The notes under the pieces are model-generated. The model was not told the DNA's origin, searched no databases, and saw only the letters and a program-made list of their open reading frames with translations. Of a DNA stretch of 5,641 nucleotides, positions 5,314 to 5,641 are shown piece by piece. Each line of letters begins with the position of its first letter. Within the stretch, counting starts at the first letter, position 1. The translations under genes were made by a program, and so were the position numbers. The stretch is from Chloroflexota bacterium (GTDB lineage: Bacteria > Chloroflexota > Limnocylindria > Limnocylindrales > CSP1-4), in assembly GCA_013695505.1 (NCBI GenBank), contig JACDAH010000413.1:1-5641 (forward strand). The letters run 5' to 3'.

Positions 5314-5641
5314 GTGAACCCGGCCCTGGCCGCGATCGCCGCGATCAGCGTCGCGGGAGCGATTCTCGCGGTCTCCGCCCGCGATGTCCGGGCCACGACC
5401 CTCGGCCTGCTCGTGGTCCTCCTGGCCGCGCCCCTGATCGACGCGCCGTGGCCCGGACCCCTTCCGATCCTCGCCCGCATTGCGGCCACGCTGCTCGCGG
5501 TCCGCCTCCTCGTCATCGGCCTCCGCGGCGAGGTCACGACGAGCGGGACCCGGATCGGCTGGCCGGCCGAGGCGCTCCTCGCCGCGGCGGCTGCGGTGAT
5601 CGGCTTCGGCAGCCACGGGCTTGGCTCGATGGGCCTCGGTC
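5314..5641 (+). CDS. Unidentified membrane protein, 5' part
   Basis: A frame open from GTG at 5314 to the window edge gives at least 109 residues and continues outside. It is the only long hydrophobic frame here, shares the G/C third-base bias of its neighbours and begins 25 bases after lepB2. Predicted membrane segments lie at about residues 3-20, 28-43, 50-70 and 85-100, with Arg-bearing connecting loops (SARDVRA, LRGEV). The pattern of short helices with a SARDVRATTLGLLVVLL segment is faintly like small membrane subunits of the complex I or Mrp antiporter type (NuoJ-like), but no diagnostic residue supports that and I do not assign a family. No strong ribosome site precedes the GTG (only GAG directly abutting it). 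No other in-frame start appears until an ATG near the window end. Confidence 0.6.
   Translation, partial: MNPALAAIAAISVAGAILAVSARDVRATTLGLLVVLLAAPLIDAPWPGPLPILARIAATLLAVRLLVIGLRGEVTTSGTRIGWPAEALLAAAAAVIGFGSHGLGSMGLG

Noticed and set aside
4656..5537. Long minus-strand frame opposite lepB2
   Set aside because: It mirrors lepB2 and the next gene; the translation is Arg/Asp-rich with no domain, a normal GC-rich shadow.

Overview
The window is about 70% GC by eye. Codons strongly prefer G or C in third position, all five complete genes end in TGA, and three of the six genes start with GTG. The two signal peptidases have a very short cytoplasmic N-terminus leading into a single anchor, and the pyrophosphatase is a bacterial K+-independent type. 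Together these suggest a high-GC Chloroflexota bacterium, perhaps of the Limnocylindria type. A high-GC actinobacterium cannot be excluded from the sequence alone. The content is chromosomal and housekeeping in character. I see no transposase, phage gene, CRISPR array, tRNA or rRNA.

Left two thirds (25-3680, minus strand): three genes read right to left. They are hppA (membrane proton-pumping pyrophosphatase), uppP (undecaprenyl-diphosphate phosphatase) and argR (arginine-responsive repressor). The hppA-uppP gap is 109 bases and holds a long GC-rich dyad and a perfect 12-base palindrome. The uppP-argR gap is under 50 bases and holds a 13-base dyad. HppA and UppP both hydrolyse diphosphate bonds at the membrane: HppA uses the PPi released by biosynthesis to pump protons, and UppP recycles the cell-wall lipid carrier. 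ArgR is functionally unrelated and more likely belongs with arginine genes beyond the left edge.

Divergent region (3681-3935): no gene. It separates hppA from the plus-strand genes and must hold the promoters for both directions.

Right third (3936-5641, plus strand): two adjacent type I signal peptidase genes (lepB1, lepB2) that are clear tandem duplicates, followed 25 bases later by the start of an unrecognised multi-membrane-segment protein cut by the window edge. Both peptidases keep the Ser/Lys dyad. They differ mainly in substrate-facing positions, in a Pro/Ser/Thr/Lys tail found only on the first copy, and in their starts: lepB1 looks leaderless, while the equivalent leaderless GTG before lepB2 opens a seven-codon mini-ORF whose stop overlaps the real lepB2 start.

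I did not find a clearly new multi-gene system. The most interesting items are the diverged peptidase pair and its mini-ORF start, the dyads around uppP, and the unidentified membrane protein.
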